Origin: Trochalopteron elliotii
Taxonomy: Eukaryota > Chordata > Aves > Passeriformes > Leiothrichidae
Direction of reading: 5' to 3'
NCBI GenBank assembly: GCA_024734555.1
Contig: JANPWX010000081.1
Location: forward strand, 3,998,364 to 4,062,363
DNA length: 64,000 nucleotides
Numbering within the stretch: the first letter of the stretch is position 1; the number at the start of each line of letters is the position of its first letter. The notes under the pieces were generated by a model. It was not told the origin of the DNA. It worked only from the letters and a program-made list of their open reading frames with translations, and did no database searches. The position numbers and the translations under genes are program-made. Positions 49,718 to 62,155 of this stretch are shown here, piece after piece.

Positions 49718-52700
49718 CTGAAAAAAAAACCAAACAAACAAACAAAAAAATTGTGGTGGTGTAAAGTTTTTTAGGGAACATTGAAGTCACAAGCAGAATC
49801 TGAAGAGGTTTCCTGTAAACTGTAGGAGTCTCCCCAGCAGTACACGCAAAAATTTCCAAGAAACAACCGAGCTTTAGGAGTGTTACCATATAAGTTAATT
49901 TCCTAAAAAATGGTGTATTGGAGCAAACAATATTTACTATTGATTTCAGTAGTGCACAGAGAGTTATTTTAAAATATCTCTTAAATCTAGTATAAGAATT
50001 TAACACATATGAATTCCTGTAAATATTTTAAAAAACTATACAAGCTACTACACTTTTGTCAACAGCTACCATCAGAGGTATCAGTGATAGTACAGTATAT
50101 CTGGCTGAGTGTCCCCAACAACTACTGAAATTCTGTTAAATGTAGTAGTTCTCATGACAACTCATTAGGCCTTTTTCTATGCCAAATTTCAGGTTGAAAG
50201 TCAGAGTTTCCAAAATTGTCAGGGGTGTCCAAGCTGAAGCAGGTCCACACAAAGTCCCATTTTCCCAATCTGCAGCACACAGGGAAAACTCCTCACCATA
50301 ATCTCTAAAGCAAGGAAGAAGCAATACAAATGCTGTCCATCTTTGCACAGAGCCAGGTCTAACAAGACTGCTGCAAAGATTCCTTCCTCTATTCTTGCTC
50401 ACAGAAGAGATCAGACTCTTCCACAGGATTTTAAGCCCCTTAGTAGCCCTCGTAGGACACATTCCAAAGGAGGAAAAAAGGAACATGAGGAACTCCAGTG
50501 ATGGCCATAAAGAGTTCCCCAGTCCCAAGAGTATCTAAGAAACCTGAAAATCCACATAAAGACTGCAGCTGTAAAAACTGTAGTTTTACATGTAACAGAC
50601 TGATTATCTTCACTGTTTTCCAAGGTTAGAAACCAATGCCTAAAGCTGGAGAAAGATGATAAGGAAACTCAGAGACAACATAATGACACAACAGAACGTT
50701 ATAGATGAAACTCCAAACAATGCAATTCTCTCTGAGGGAGAACACCAGACAAAGTCTTGTGGAATCTTCCCTTTTCTCCTTCATGTGGCTTATTTTCTGA
50801 TGGTATGCATGACAACTGGATTCAAACTATTCTGATACCTTCAATGGCAACAACTGAATTCTGAAAGTGCAATCAGTTTTCATTTGCAATGCTGCTCATT
50901 TTCTTTCTAGTGGTGCTCCTCATGTATTCAGGTCTCACCTCTCTGAAAATGAACACTCAACTAAAGTTTTCTTGTGGCCTTATGTCATCACTATGTCAAT
51001 CACTATGTTTTTTTCCACAATAAAAGCTCAAGTTCAAGAGACAAATCATAGAGAGTGACATTATCCATCTTTCAACATTACTAGACTATCAGAAAGATTA
51101 TAAATTGCACCTCAGGTCCAACCCTCTCTGAAATGATCAGTTTGTTCTCTTTTGAAGACAAGATTAATGGCCTGGTAATTTTTTAATTATAACTAATATG
51201 TCCTATTTTAGCATTGAATTATTATCCCCAGGGGCTATCTTCCACAGAAGTAACCTGAATTTGTCAGTTATGCAAGGAATGAAACTCTTTTCCATTCTTC
51301 AATTCATTAGTACAATTCCTGTCCACAAAAACCATTTTAAGATTTTGAAAGAAATTATTTTCTTTAAATTTAAAGTACACATTTTAAATACTTCAATTTC
51401 AAGTTAAAGTAAATGTTTAAATTTGTACTTGAAGAAAAATAATACAGTGTACTGAAAGATCCGGTATATTTCTGCATGAGTTTTACTTTCTTGCACTAAA
51501 TGGAAATTTTATTACTAATAACTAGGGTTATTTTTCCCTGAGTTGGACCCATATTTGAAATGCATACTTTCAAACAGAAATTATTTCTAGAGAAAAAATA
51601 AAAAAAGAAAAAACAGGTACATTCCATAATTATAATATTTAGTATGGCATTAGTTTAGTAAAAAAAATTGTTTCTTAAGCATTTAGAAAATACATTTAAG
51701 AATAAGTTAGTTGAGTAACTTAAATATTATGCTCAATTACAATGAATCAAAAGGAAAACAAGTAAATTAGTTACATTTATTCAATGCAAAAAGTATCTTC
51801 TGCAGCAATGTATGGTTCCTCCAAATCAAAATAACTACAGAAATCATTTGTCTTCAAATTATAGGTGAAGATTGACTTTTTTCCCTGCAAAATGTTTTTT
51901 AAATTCCATAAAGTAAACTGGGCTTAAAAATGTCTCAGCTTAGCATGTTTTGTTCTCTCAGTCTCATAAGACATTAGACAAAGATTAATTTAGGGATATA
52001 TTCAAAGATTTAATGAACATAATCCAGGGGGCCACAACTGACTCACCTAACAATTTCTGAGACAAGAGTGTCAACAGTAAGCCATGGGTATCATTTATTA
52101 ATTCCATGTAGCAGGAAGCAGAGTCTGCATCCATCAAAAAGAATGAGGCTGCAAACATTTCTCCAACAGTGAAAAGTCAGGCAGAGCAACACAGGGGTTT
52201 TCTATAGTTTCCATCTCTACACAGGATTTTTATTGTTTGACAGGGAAGCATTCCATATGAAATAATCTGACAGTTTTATTTTCTAGATTTATGTCTGACA
52301 AATGCCTACAGGAAACATTCACTTGATCATACTGGGTTTTGTTGTGAGACAGTTGTCAAAATGGGTATTTGCAAAAAGTAAATGTTTAGTGTGCAATCAT
52401 ACCACACATTGTTGGAAAACTAAATTACAGCACACAGGCACTGGTCATGTCCTCTGGCAACTGCCTGGCATTTTGTGCCATTTATTTATTGCAAAACACA
52501 ACCTGTTCACCAAAACCAATGAAGGTCATGTCCTCTGGTTCTTAAAAATCTTATAACTCATCATTTTAGATCTGCCTGAATTCAAAGTAAGTCCTCTAAC
52601 TGCATTAGCCTACAAACAGTACCTTTCAAAGAAAAGTAATGACAGTTGTTTTGACATTAAAGTGTAAGAAAAAACATATTCTGTAACGTAGTAATAATGG

Positions 52701-55700
52701 CCCTTAGTAATCACTGTTTAGCCTTATTACAAATTGTGCGAGGATGAAATGAGCAAAAATAGAAATGCTACTCTTCAACTCCACAATCTGTTATCATAAT
52801 TTGTGAAGGTAGGAAAGTATGGGCCTTCAGCAGTTCATCAAATAACTGCACATTATACTAGTTTTATTCAGCAATAGTGATTCTATCTATTCAGAATTTC
52901 AAAGCTAAATTTCTCACTGAATTTACCTCAGCCTCTGACACTATATATGTGTCACAAACAACTGGTTAAATTCAAGACTGAATTTGCAGGTATGGACTCC
53001 TAGAAGGTTAAATAAGCAACCATATTTAAGAATACAGACTCTTCTGACTTCTGCTTATATATTAGGTCTTCAAATGGGCTCATCTGAACTAGAACATCAC
53101 TCAACTCAGTATTCTTGAAAAAGCAACAACTCTTTTATATCCCTTATTGAGTGCTGAAAAGTGTTCAATTTTTTTGCTATCATTGTGTATGTTCATTTAT
53201 GATTTCCTTTCACTTTATCTTAACCAAACAGCTTTGTATAAGAGTTTCTAAAAAACTTACTAACTGGTTATTTGTTTCTTTTTCCATTTAAATACAGTAT
53301 ACCATTATATATCTAAACAAAACGTAAAATACACTTAATCAGAAAAGGAAGATCTACTGGGGAAAAAAGAATGAAAGCAGGTTTTCCTTAACTGATCTGA
53401 AAATGAAAATGGGAGACACTTTTTTTCAATGTCTTGATATGAATACTCAGCAGCCATGCTTGTGTATCATTCAGAAGCCAGTGAGGAGCTGTGTGGCACT
53501 GAAATAAAGTACTTGTAGGGGCTGGTTGTTTAATAATCATTGCCCCTAATATTTATGAAAAATACTCACAGGCACTTTAGAAACAAGAAGTCACTACACC
53601 AGTGGGCAATGCTGCCAAATTTACTTAATACAGCTTTAAGAACCATGACATGAAGGTGTTTTTTAGGCCATTTGATGAATAGCCCCTGCTGAAAGGGATT
53701 AGCCAAATTATAAGGAATAATACCAACAAAATAGAGTAATAATTCAAACACTCTTGGTCTAAAATCACAAAAAATTCAGACCTAAGGTCTCCCTAAAACA
53801 CACACTCAAAACTTACAAAGAAATTCCAAAATCGATTCGTTGTGACTGGAAGACTAAACAAAATTTTCTACAAACAAGAAGAGCTCAGAACAATTACAAA
53901 GACTACACTGAATGCATAAGGAAATATTATATTACATGGAGAGAGGATCAAAATCAAGTCTTTTATATCACTTACTGCAAAACAGTAAGTTAATACATAA
54001 TTAGTAATGAAGGCTTCTTGTGAAAAGATACAATAAGAGCTAGCTAGAGACTTCTGTGGTGTGATTCTTTTTGCAATCTAGATTTCTCTAAAGAAAGGTT
54101 TTCATTTTTTAAAAAAGATAAAAACGTAAGTCAGTACTTGCTTTACCAGAAGCCACAAAGAAGTCAGAACAATCTGAATAAATTAACTGTGGGAACAATT
54201 ATTGAGAAAGTAGAAAATATCTAACATTTCCTGATAGTTGCGTAGAGAAAGATTTTTCATCATTCACTGGGTGGAAAAAAAAAAAAAAGAAAAACGAGAA
54301 CTCTTCTGGATATTCTTTGTAAGTGTAACAGAAGGGAGCCAACATTGTCAACTCCTGTAGGAAGAGGCAACAGAACTCTAACATTAGCTTTTGATACTGA
54401 ATCTAAATTAGATAGCAAGGTGGAACAACATTTTTTCATTGAAAATGAATTGTGAGCTTTATTTATTTATGGATGATTTTGATCGGAAATAGTCAACCCA
54501 GCCATCAAAAAAAAAAAGGTTTTAGTTTTATATTCATGCCTAGATTTTTCATGTTTATTTTTATAAACATGGGGGAAAAATCTAAACTATATGGAACTAC
54601 AAAAAGCATTCCCAGTGCATGCTTGCCTTAGAAAAGTTTGATAATGCACATGCTAATAAAATACAGAAAGTGATTATCAGAACACACATACTTAGGTGCA
54701 TATCCATTAAATCCAAATTAAAATCTACCATTACCTTATAGAACTGCACAAATCTATCATTACTGATAGAATATACTTTTGCATTTATCATTTCATGATG
54801 GGATTTGGTTATTATTAAAAGGTATAAAATAAGGTATTGACATGCTGGTATTGATGTGTGCTGCTGCAATGTTTAGAACAGCAATTGCTATCAATCTTTT
54901 ACTCCCATATATTTTCTTTCCTTTAAAGAACATCTAGTCCAAGGATATTGCTATCAGGTTTCCTGCTAATAGCACAAGTGGTAATCTGAAGTCATTTCAA
55001 GGCAGAAGATTGGAAACAAAAAAAAAGAAAAAAGAAAACCAAATAAACAGAAGGCCCTTCTTATAAAGTACTCAGACACTGCAGTATCGATGAACTGTCA
55101 CAGGCAGCTCTGGGAGGTTCTCTGTCTCAGGAACTTTTATGTTTGCATTACTCAAAGCAATTGCCACTGTCATGTTACAAAGTATAAAGGCATAGCCTAC
55201 TCCAGAAAATTCCAGAATTTCCTAATTCTGGCATAAAGCCTTATTTAATACCAAAACTCGTATTACTGGATGTTTCTCTTAGCATTAGAATTTCACCAAG
55301 TAATTCTTATATTAAGCCCTAACCTGACAATTGGAGCAAAAGTGTGTCTTAGGAAAGTTTCTACTTTCTTGTTAAAAGACTGAGTGGTACAAAGATTGTT
55401 GTTTCTCTTGAGTCTGTTTGTATTTGATAAACCTCTCGTTCACATAATTTCACAGGGGTCATAAATTGTTTCATTACAAATCTGTCTTATGTAGGAAGTG
55501 CTGTGCTTTCTGCATAGAGAACTTAACAGTCAGCACAGACATATTTTCCCTTTTTAAATAATTACAGGTAACCTGAAAGGAACTTCTTTCCCTCAGAGAT
55601 CACAGAGTCATCAAGGTATTCAATCTTTCAAGACCTTGAAAATTACTATAGAACTTGGCTGAACCCTTCCTCATTTACAACCTTTTGTCTAAAGTGTGGA

Positions 55701-58700
55701 ACAAGAACCAGATGTGCTGTTCCAGTATTATGTTCTCCTTCATAATACAGTAACAGCACTTTTCAATATCTGCACTGTATTTTTTCAGTTATGCATTCAA
55801 GGATCCTTGTTTTTCAAAATTTTACAACAAATCCTTTGATGAAAAAACAATGGGGCTGATATCAGAAAAACACGTGGGAGTGGGAAGAAAGGCTGACACC
55901 TTTAGTTCACACTGTGAGATAAGGTACTCTGCTGCTTTGCAGATTTCTCAAACATTTTGGGAGATATCACTGCAAAACAAAGCCTTTCCTTCTCTTTTTA
56001 CCCATGTTATTTCATCTTTGATATGTAATATTATTTAGCATAAAACCCATGTTGTTCAAAGAAACCCAACTGCCTAAGAAGTTGTTCTGCTTAGTTAAAA
56101 CTTAGTTGAAGCTGATTTTCAGCTGAATATTTGTTGAAAAGACAAATAGCACTGACTTTTGCACTGGTTTTCACAGTCCTGCTCAAAAATCCACAGCTAT
56201 TTCCTTCTTTCCTAACCACAGTGGGTGTTGTGCTGCTGGACAAGACCAGCAAATATTCAGAGTAGCAAATATTCAGCAGAAAAAACACTTATAAAAGCTA
56301 TTCAACAGGGATAATGTTGTGTGCTCTGACTTACCAAACATGGTCCTTACCTGCAGGAAAGGCATGCTCATTTACACAGATACAGTTTTGTAAAATAAGA
56401 CTACATGGCAGGAAATCTTAAATAATTATAGAAATTATAAACATATATATGCATTACAAAGTCAGTGACACTGCAAGTAAAGTTACAAGTCAAGTTACAT
56501 CTCTGAGCCATAAAAGCTCTCTATTCAAAGTTTCTTGTGTTTTCACCTTTAGAAGGAATTTGTTAGTTTGGTGAGTATAGAGCTGGTTTTAGATGCTACT
56601 TCTCTGTTGCTAAAATTTGGAGCCATTGTTTTAATCCCACTTGACATTTTATCCTGTTCATTCTTTCATAACACCCCTCTAAGAAAAAGGCAACATGTTT
56701 CAATGTTGCAACATTTTTCAATTATGCCTAACAAGAATTTCTGAATGTTCAGTCTACCATTCTTTGGTTTGTGAAGCATTGCAGTTTTACTGCCAATTAC
56801 CTTTCTCCTGAGTCATATATGGGGATTGAATTATTCCCCAGGCTATTTCTGATGATAGAGGGAAACTAAAGCCCTTAAAGACCCCATTTGAGACAAAGGT
56901 GAACAACTGCCATGGTGTGTGACATCATCTTCTTACATATCAAATGCCTTAACATGCAAACATGTTCCAAATACAGAATTAGATATTTGCTTGCCCTAAA
57001 ATTCATAGCTTATAACTATGTAAGAGTTCCCACTAACTTCTTCCACAAAATCTGTCATTCTTAACTCAACAAAGTCTTTGTATAATCTTCCAAATTAGTA
57101 AAAAGTAGTTAACATTGTGCAGCAACTACTGGTTCCTAAGGACTCCCTTTCTGATGACTCTCCAAAAATGAATTAACAGCATTTGCTGAAGGTTTTCCAT
57201 CTTGGAAATGTATTATTTTAGATCTGTGCAAGTATGCAGAATGGGTTTTGAGCAAGATATCACACTTGAAGTAAGGTAAACATATTGCATGCTTTTTATC
57301 TATTTGATCTGTAAATAGTGCCAAAAATGTAATAAGGTCATTTAACAAGATCTATTTTACAAGAAAATGTTTTGAGTGGCATTGATTTTTTACCTTCTAA
57401 TTCTCTGTTGGCAGAGTTTTTAAAATACTGGGTGCACTTTTCCTGCTACTGCAATCTAAGAAATTCTGATCCAAAGATTGATTTTAGTCAGCTTGCTTCC
57501 ACCTTTGTTTTTCTTCACAAATCTAAGCACTGTCATTTCTTCAGAGAACCAGCTCATCTGACCCTGAGGAAAGCTACCACCCTGGCTAAAATACTGCTGC
57601 TTTCTCAGACAATTATGTCAAAATTTTCAGATGAGACCAATGGTTTGCCCAGGACCACCAGCTGGGGACTTCTGTCACAATATTAGGTTTTCTAAGAGCC
57701 TGTAAATCCTCCTGTGTCTCCTCATTAGTGCAATAAATACACTGAATCAGTTGGCACTGTCTTCCTATTGAACACATATTTGTTTTCATGCTTTCAGCTG
57801 GTTATCTCAGCTTCCCTTTCTGGATGTTCTTTACCTCAACACCTCTCTGAATTCACAACGAAAGCCCCATTTATTTTTCTGCATCATCTTGACATTTCTA
57901 CTTCCTCATGACTATAAACCATCCTAGAAAGAAAAAATATATATCAGAAAGATTGTGTACACTGTGGTATGACCTAATTTGTGACTTTACATTGATTATG
58001 CTCTTCTTTCAAGTATTTGTTTAATATTCTTTGATGAATAAAGCAGCAGCATGAACTAAGAGTAAAGTAACTACTTCCTACCATAATGTAGTTTACTCAC
58101 TACATTTTTGCAGTGAATACAATGCATTTAATATTCTAAATTTTTCAGATACATTCATTCACATTTCAACTTTTAAAATAATTTGAGCAGTTGCTAAGCA
58201 ACAGTGATCTGCCAACTGGTTAGTTAAGAACCTTTGTTATGAGACCATGATGGAGATCCTGTCAGGACATCAGATCTGTGTGTGCAGAGTTGGTTCTCTG
58301 TCCCCAGCTGTTACTCTGCTCTTCTACAGAGTAATCCAAAGACTCTCCTAAAACACTCACCAAAGCCATTGACTGTTTTTAGTTCACCTCTACACTAATT
58401 GTGACACAAACACGTTGTTATTAACCTGACAATGAAAGAGTTTCAACTAGGATTTAAATATCCTGCACACCTGAACTGTTCCAGCCTCCAGTGTTACATC
58501 TATTCTACAACTTCTACTGACTGCTTGTCCTGTAGTCCCTCATCAATCTTGCTTCTAATACTGCCATAACTATCGCTGCCATCTTCCTTAAAACACACCC
58601 TAAAATGTTTTATAGCAGTTAAATTCCATTTCAATTAAAGTATCTGTAACAGACTTCTCAGGAAAAAAAATAGAGATTCTTTTTCTTTTTTTTATTCCAA

Positions 58701-59536
58701 AATAGAAACAAAAACCACAAGATATACATTGAGCATCAAAACAAACACCATGAAAGCACAACTGATACCAGTGGCACTTGGAGAAGTGAACTGCAGAATA
58801 TGCAGAAGGACTCCATTGATTGAGAAAAGAACTAAAGAAACAAAACTAGATATGGACTGTGTATAATTCAAGTTTCTACAAACTTGCATTAAGTTCCCCC
58901 CTAAGACTCCTTTTCTCCAGAATCCAGCTATCTCAATGGTTCAGGTTGTTTGTGAGTTTTTCTAAGACATGCAATCTAGAGTGCTTTATAGGTTTAAACA
59001 AAGCATTTTTTAAAAATCAACAAGATTTCAGTATAAAATTTAAGATACTAGAAAAATTAGAGACAACAGAGTGACCAAAGATGGCAAGATCACTCTGAAA
59101 GGTAATGCACAACTGTTCACTGGTGAAGGACACCATCAGCTGAAATCCCCCTCGGGCTGACTGAGGAGGGCAAACAAGAAAAGAGATGTGATATGAGTGG
59201 CACAATTTGCACACAGATCAGTGCTGGATGAGAAGTGGAAGGGACAAATGAGAATACAAATTCAGGACCTGTCAGATAAACAGACCAAATTAATTTGTCT
59301 TTTAGACCAAGTCTCCTGCGCTTGTGTGCCTTTGAGAAAACCAAAAAACCAATGTCAAGTGGAAAGCCATGGTTTGAGCTAATATTTAGACCTTGGGTAG
59401 TGACAGGAAAGGCAAAGTTGATCAACAGGAGAAAGAAACAAAAGATAATTTTCTGGATCTACTCAGGAAAACCTTAAAAATAAAGATTATCTTGGCAAAA
59501 GAATGCAGTCAAATTCATCACCTTTAAGACTATTAC
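49718..59536 (-). other. 9.8-kb intron between exons 2 and 3
   Basis: Phase 1-1 intron. Its 3' end on the minus strand is a T-rich tract built from GTTT units. A 130-codon open frame at 50136-50528 (minus) has no splice context matching the gene. A perfect 9-bp inverted repeat with a 4-base loop lies at 54550-54571. A poly-A run near 54273 and A-rich tracts near 55020 are the only simple repeats noted. An additional in-phase exon cannot be excluded because the domain boundary here falls in a loop. Confidence 0.65.
54550..54571. repeat. Perfect short inverted repeat
   Basis: CATGTTTAT, four T, ATAAACATG: nine paired bases on each side of a four-base loop. It could form a small hairpin, but such motifs are common in AT-rich DNA. 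Confidence 0.6.
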
Positions 59537-59717
59537 CTGTTTTCTGAGATGCAGGGCTTTTGTCTGATGAAGTGTCCAAATTAACTCTGGCTGAAGCTAA
59601 CACTGGAATAGAGAACTTTTTAGGAACTTCAAAGATTTGTTTCATGCTGGCTTCTACACTGTAATCCACATACTTCCTCTCTGAGGGGTGCCTGCGAGGC
59701 TTCAGAAGGGCACGTCT
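59537..59717 (-). CDS. CFAP47: CFAP47-like exon 2 (linker and start of an ASH/Ig-like domain)
   Basis: Seen: acceptor CACTTGCAG, donor CAG|GTAATA, 181 bp, phase 0 in and phase 1 out, 60 full codons. It begins RRALLKPRRHPSERKYVDYS, continues with VEASMKQIFEVPKKFSIPVL, and ends in a Ser/Asp/Lys-rich tail (TSSDKSPASQKT). The first half is basic and hydrophilic; the middle alternates hydrophobic residues as in a beta strand. The tail is loop-like and leads directly into the GSDTVEFPV strand of the next exon. Known of the family: CFAP47 and HYDIN are built of repeated ASH/MSP Ig-like domains that bind axonemal microtubule components. Inference: this exon covers an inter-domain linker and the first strands of a new repeat. 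An additional phase 1-1 exon in the 9.8-kb intron that follows cannot be excluded. Confidence 0.85.
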
Positions 59718-59832
59718 CTGCAAGTGAAGCAATGATGTAGACAGCTGAACAATCACATCAAATTTTCAGGTTAAGAAATGCAGAACTGTACAGGCTTAAT
59801 TCTAAAACTGAATTGGTAATTAAGAAACTTAC
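59718..59832 (-). other. 115-bp intron between exons 1 and 2
   Basis: A very short intron bounded by GTAAGTTT at its 5' end and TTCACTTGCAG at its 3' end. It is unusual beside neighbours of 1.6-18.6 kb, but short introns beside micro-exons are known. Confidence 0.65.
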
Positions 59833-59870
59833 ACGGCAATTTTGAGGGATTCTTCCAACTAAAAACTGAC
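59833..59870 (-). CDS. CFAP47: CFAP47-like exon 1 of 8 seen here (38-bp micro-exon)
   Basis: Seen: on the minus strand a pyrimidine-containing acceptor ending ATCTTACAG precedes the exon, and a very strong donor GTAAGTTT follows it. Entered in phase 1, it reads a split codon, then QFLVGRIPQNCR, and ends in phase 0. The next exon 115 bp downstream begins in phase 0 with RRALLKPRRH, so the join gives a continuous basic stretch. The other two frames either stop (TAG in phase 0) or do not fit the next exon. Because it is only 38 bp and has no ATG it would be missed by ORF scans. Inference: it belongs to the same ciliary ASH-repeat gene as the exons below. It probably forms a linker or edge strand between Ig-like segments. 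The weak point is its small size; the paired splice sites and the phase match are the support. Confidence 0.68.
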
Positions 59871-60002
59871 CTGTAAGATATTTTTAGACATTACGCATCT
59901 GAAACATTTGTTTAAGAAAAATGCATTTTGAAATTTACAGTAAAACCATATCCTACCCAAAAAAGGATTCTGCTAACCTTTATGCATATGCAGGAAAAGC
60001 TA

Positions 60003-60072
60003 GAAAAGAAAAGAAAAGAAAAGAAAAAAACAAACAAACAAACAAACAAAACAAAAAAAACATAAAAAGAAA
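60003..60072 (+). repeat. (AAAAG)n followed by (AAAC)n simple repeat
   Basis: Four or so GAAAA units pass into five AAAC units, then A-rich sequence. It yields a spurious Lys/Asn/Gln-rich open frame on the plus strand. Confidence 0.92.
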
Positions 60073-60567
60073 AATATTTTGCATCAATGGAAGAAAGATG
60101 CTTCTTCTATTTCATAAAGTTTCTGAGTAATAAGAAGCATGAAAAAGAAAAGTTTTTTTGCTTTTTGGCAAGGGATAACTATTATCTAACTGAAATTTTA
60201 ATGCTGAAAATGTATTTTAGAAATTAGGGCATTTAGAATCAATTCTAGAAACAAGTTAGCTCCTCTTGGTAAAAAGCATTGCTAAGCAACAGCATGAAAC
60301 ATTCTTAGTAAAGGATTGGAACAGTATATTAAGACAAGCTCAATACAGGCATCTGAACCTCTTAATGAACTTAATTTGACTCCTCTAGGACGATGTTACA
60401 AAAGTACTGCAATGATTTAATACACTAGTTGCTCAAAATTGCCATTTTCAATCCAGTAACACACTATAATTGCAATGCTCAAGAGTAATTTTAAGCTGCA
60501 CAATTTTTAAACCTAGTAATGTCTTTTTTACAGACAAGGCTTTGAATTAATGACTATTGTGAATTAC

Positions 60568-60616
60568 CTTTAAGCAAATCTAGGGCAGAGATGTATATGG
60601 AAATATTCATGTTTTG
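60568..60616 (-). CDS. Possible additional upstream exon (49 bp)
   Basis: Seen: a pyrimidine-bearing acceptor CAGTTTTCCTAG, a donor AAAG|GTAATT, 49 bp open in the frame that enters in phase 0 and leaves in phase 1. The reading is QNMNISIYISALDLLKG, with the final G completed by the first bases of the 59833-59870 exon. In this frame a TAG lies in the acceptor itself, so the exon cannot be longer at that side. Support is only the phase match and reasonable splice sites; the peptide is not recognisable as a family motif. A chance pseudo-exon is an equally good explanation. Confidence 0.32.
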
Positions 60617-62095
60617 CTAGGAAAACTGGTTTATTCTCAAAGTCTTTTGCTTTAAAACATTGCCAGGACTGCAGGTATCACAGTACATATTTCAGTAGGC
60701 CAAGGAATGCAAATCATTGTGGGAATTCAAAAACTGAATTTCAAAGAAAAAACAGTTGTTCTTAAAGATCACCATTAGGTGTAAGATGGTCAAATTACTG
60801 CTTAAATCAACTAGGCTTGAGTTCTGCTTCAGGTTGGTGGTGGGGTATTTTTGGTTTGCTTTTTTCCCTCTGTTTTAATGGAAATCTCACATTTCCTTGC
60901 TGGTTTTAGAAAGCAGACCCACACTGACATTGCTTTGTTTTGACCATTAATATATCCTTCCATAGCGTCTACGTAGAGTTAAATAAAAAGTACACATGGA
61001 CTTCGGGGACCTGTTAAGATTTAGCTGTTAATACAGGTTTTTTGACACAATAGATATAGAAACAGATAATTATTCAAAATTCTTGTTCTATGAAGAGCAA
61101 CTGGACAGATGTATTTGACTAAAAAAATTCACATCAAACCAAATTGTTAGGACAGTTCTTGTATTACTGTATTTGCATAACTTGTGCAAATACAATTTAC
61201 AGAAGGAACAGAGAAAACTTATTGAGTTGAAAATCTGAGCTCACTACTCATTTCTATCATACAAGACTGGACTCTGATATTACTCTCTCTCAAATGCACA
61301 CAAAATGAATTTAAAAGTCAATAGGTACTAATAACTCAATTGCTATATTAATTACAAGTTCCACTTCTCTCTGATAGGAATGAAATGCCAGAATAATTTG
61401 CAGTGGGAAAAAAAAAAATCATTCTAACTTGTAACGGGAGGTTACTAACCCAAAGAAGCACATACATTCACCCTTTTTTTACACACATTTTACAGTTTAA
61501 ATTTTACTTGATCTTCTGCATAATCAAATATAAATTTATACCTACAAATTTTTTTCATAACTAGATTATTTTCCAACAGTGAAATAAAAATCCAACATGA
61601 TTACACAGTTTTGTTAAATTTTAATAGAGAGCATAGAACATAATTGTAAGATGACCTTTCCTGGAGCACTGAACACATTCGAATTACAATTATCTTGAAG
61701 AAATGTCTTATTATTTAAAAATTCACTGAAAGACTTTATTTTAAGATCCTTGTTCATGTTATCTCATTTTTAAATATAAATTAGGAAAAAACCCAGTTGG
61801 TTAGTATTACATAATATATGAACACTTCAAATGTTTCCTGGTATCTTGTAAACAAGTAAAGAATGAAAACATTTTTAATAAGAAACCTAGTGGAAAAAAG
61901 AAAATTCTGCAACCATTCACAAGACAAAACTTTGCTGCCACACAGGCTAACATTTCCAAGAGAAAACATCAACACAATTCAGATGAAGGTTGAAACTGCT
62001 CCAGCTTTTAACATTTTTGTGGGCAGTGAGAATTAAATAGAATTTAATATTTTTTAACTCTCATGGTCAATGCAGATCTAAGGCCTCTCTGTTAC

Positions 62096-62155
62096 AAAAA
62101 GACAGATTCCAAGCACTTTGACTTCATCAACCTGATGGTTCATGATATTCCAAGT
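62096..62155 (-). CDS. Possible additional upstream exon (60 bp)
   Basis: Seen: acceptor AAGCCTTCCAG, a weak donor TTT|GTAACA, exactly 60 bp, phase 0 at both ends. It encodes TWNIMNHQVDEVKVLGICLF, which has a protein-like mix of residues and ends in the phase that the 60568-60616 candidate needs. Against it: the donor departs from consensus after GTAA, the upstream sequence is only modestly pyrimidine-rich, and I do not recognise the peptide. Included as a lead for the missing upstream part of the gene, not as an established exon. Confidence 0.22.

Noticed and set aside
61781..61975. Minus-strand stretch with an excellent acceptor TTTTCTTTTTTCCACTAG as an upstream exon
   Set aside because: No donor gives the phase 1 end needed by the 59833-59870 exon, and the peptide is a generic AT-rich translation (Phe/Leu/Ile/Tyr-rich).
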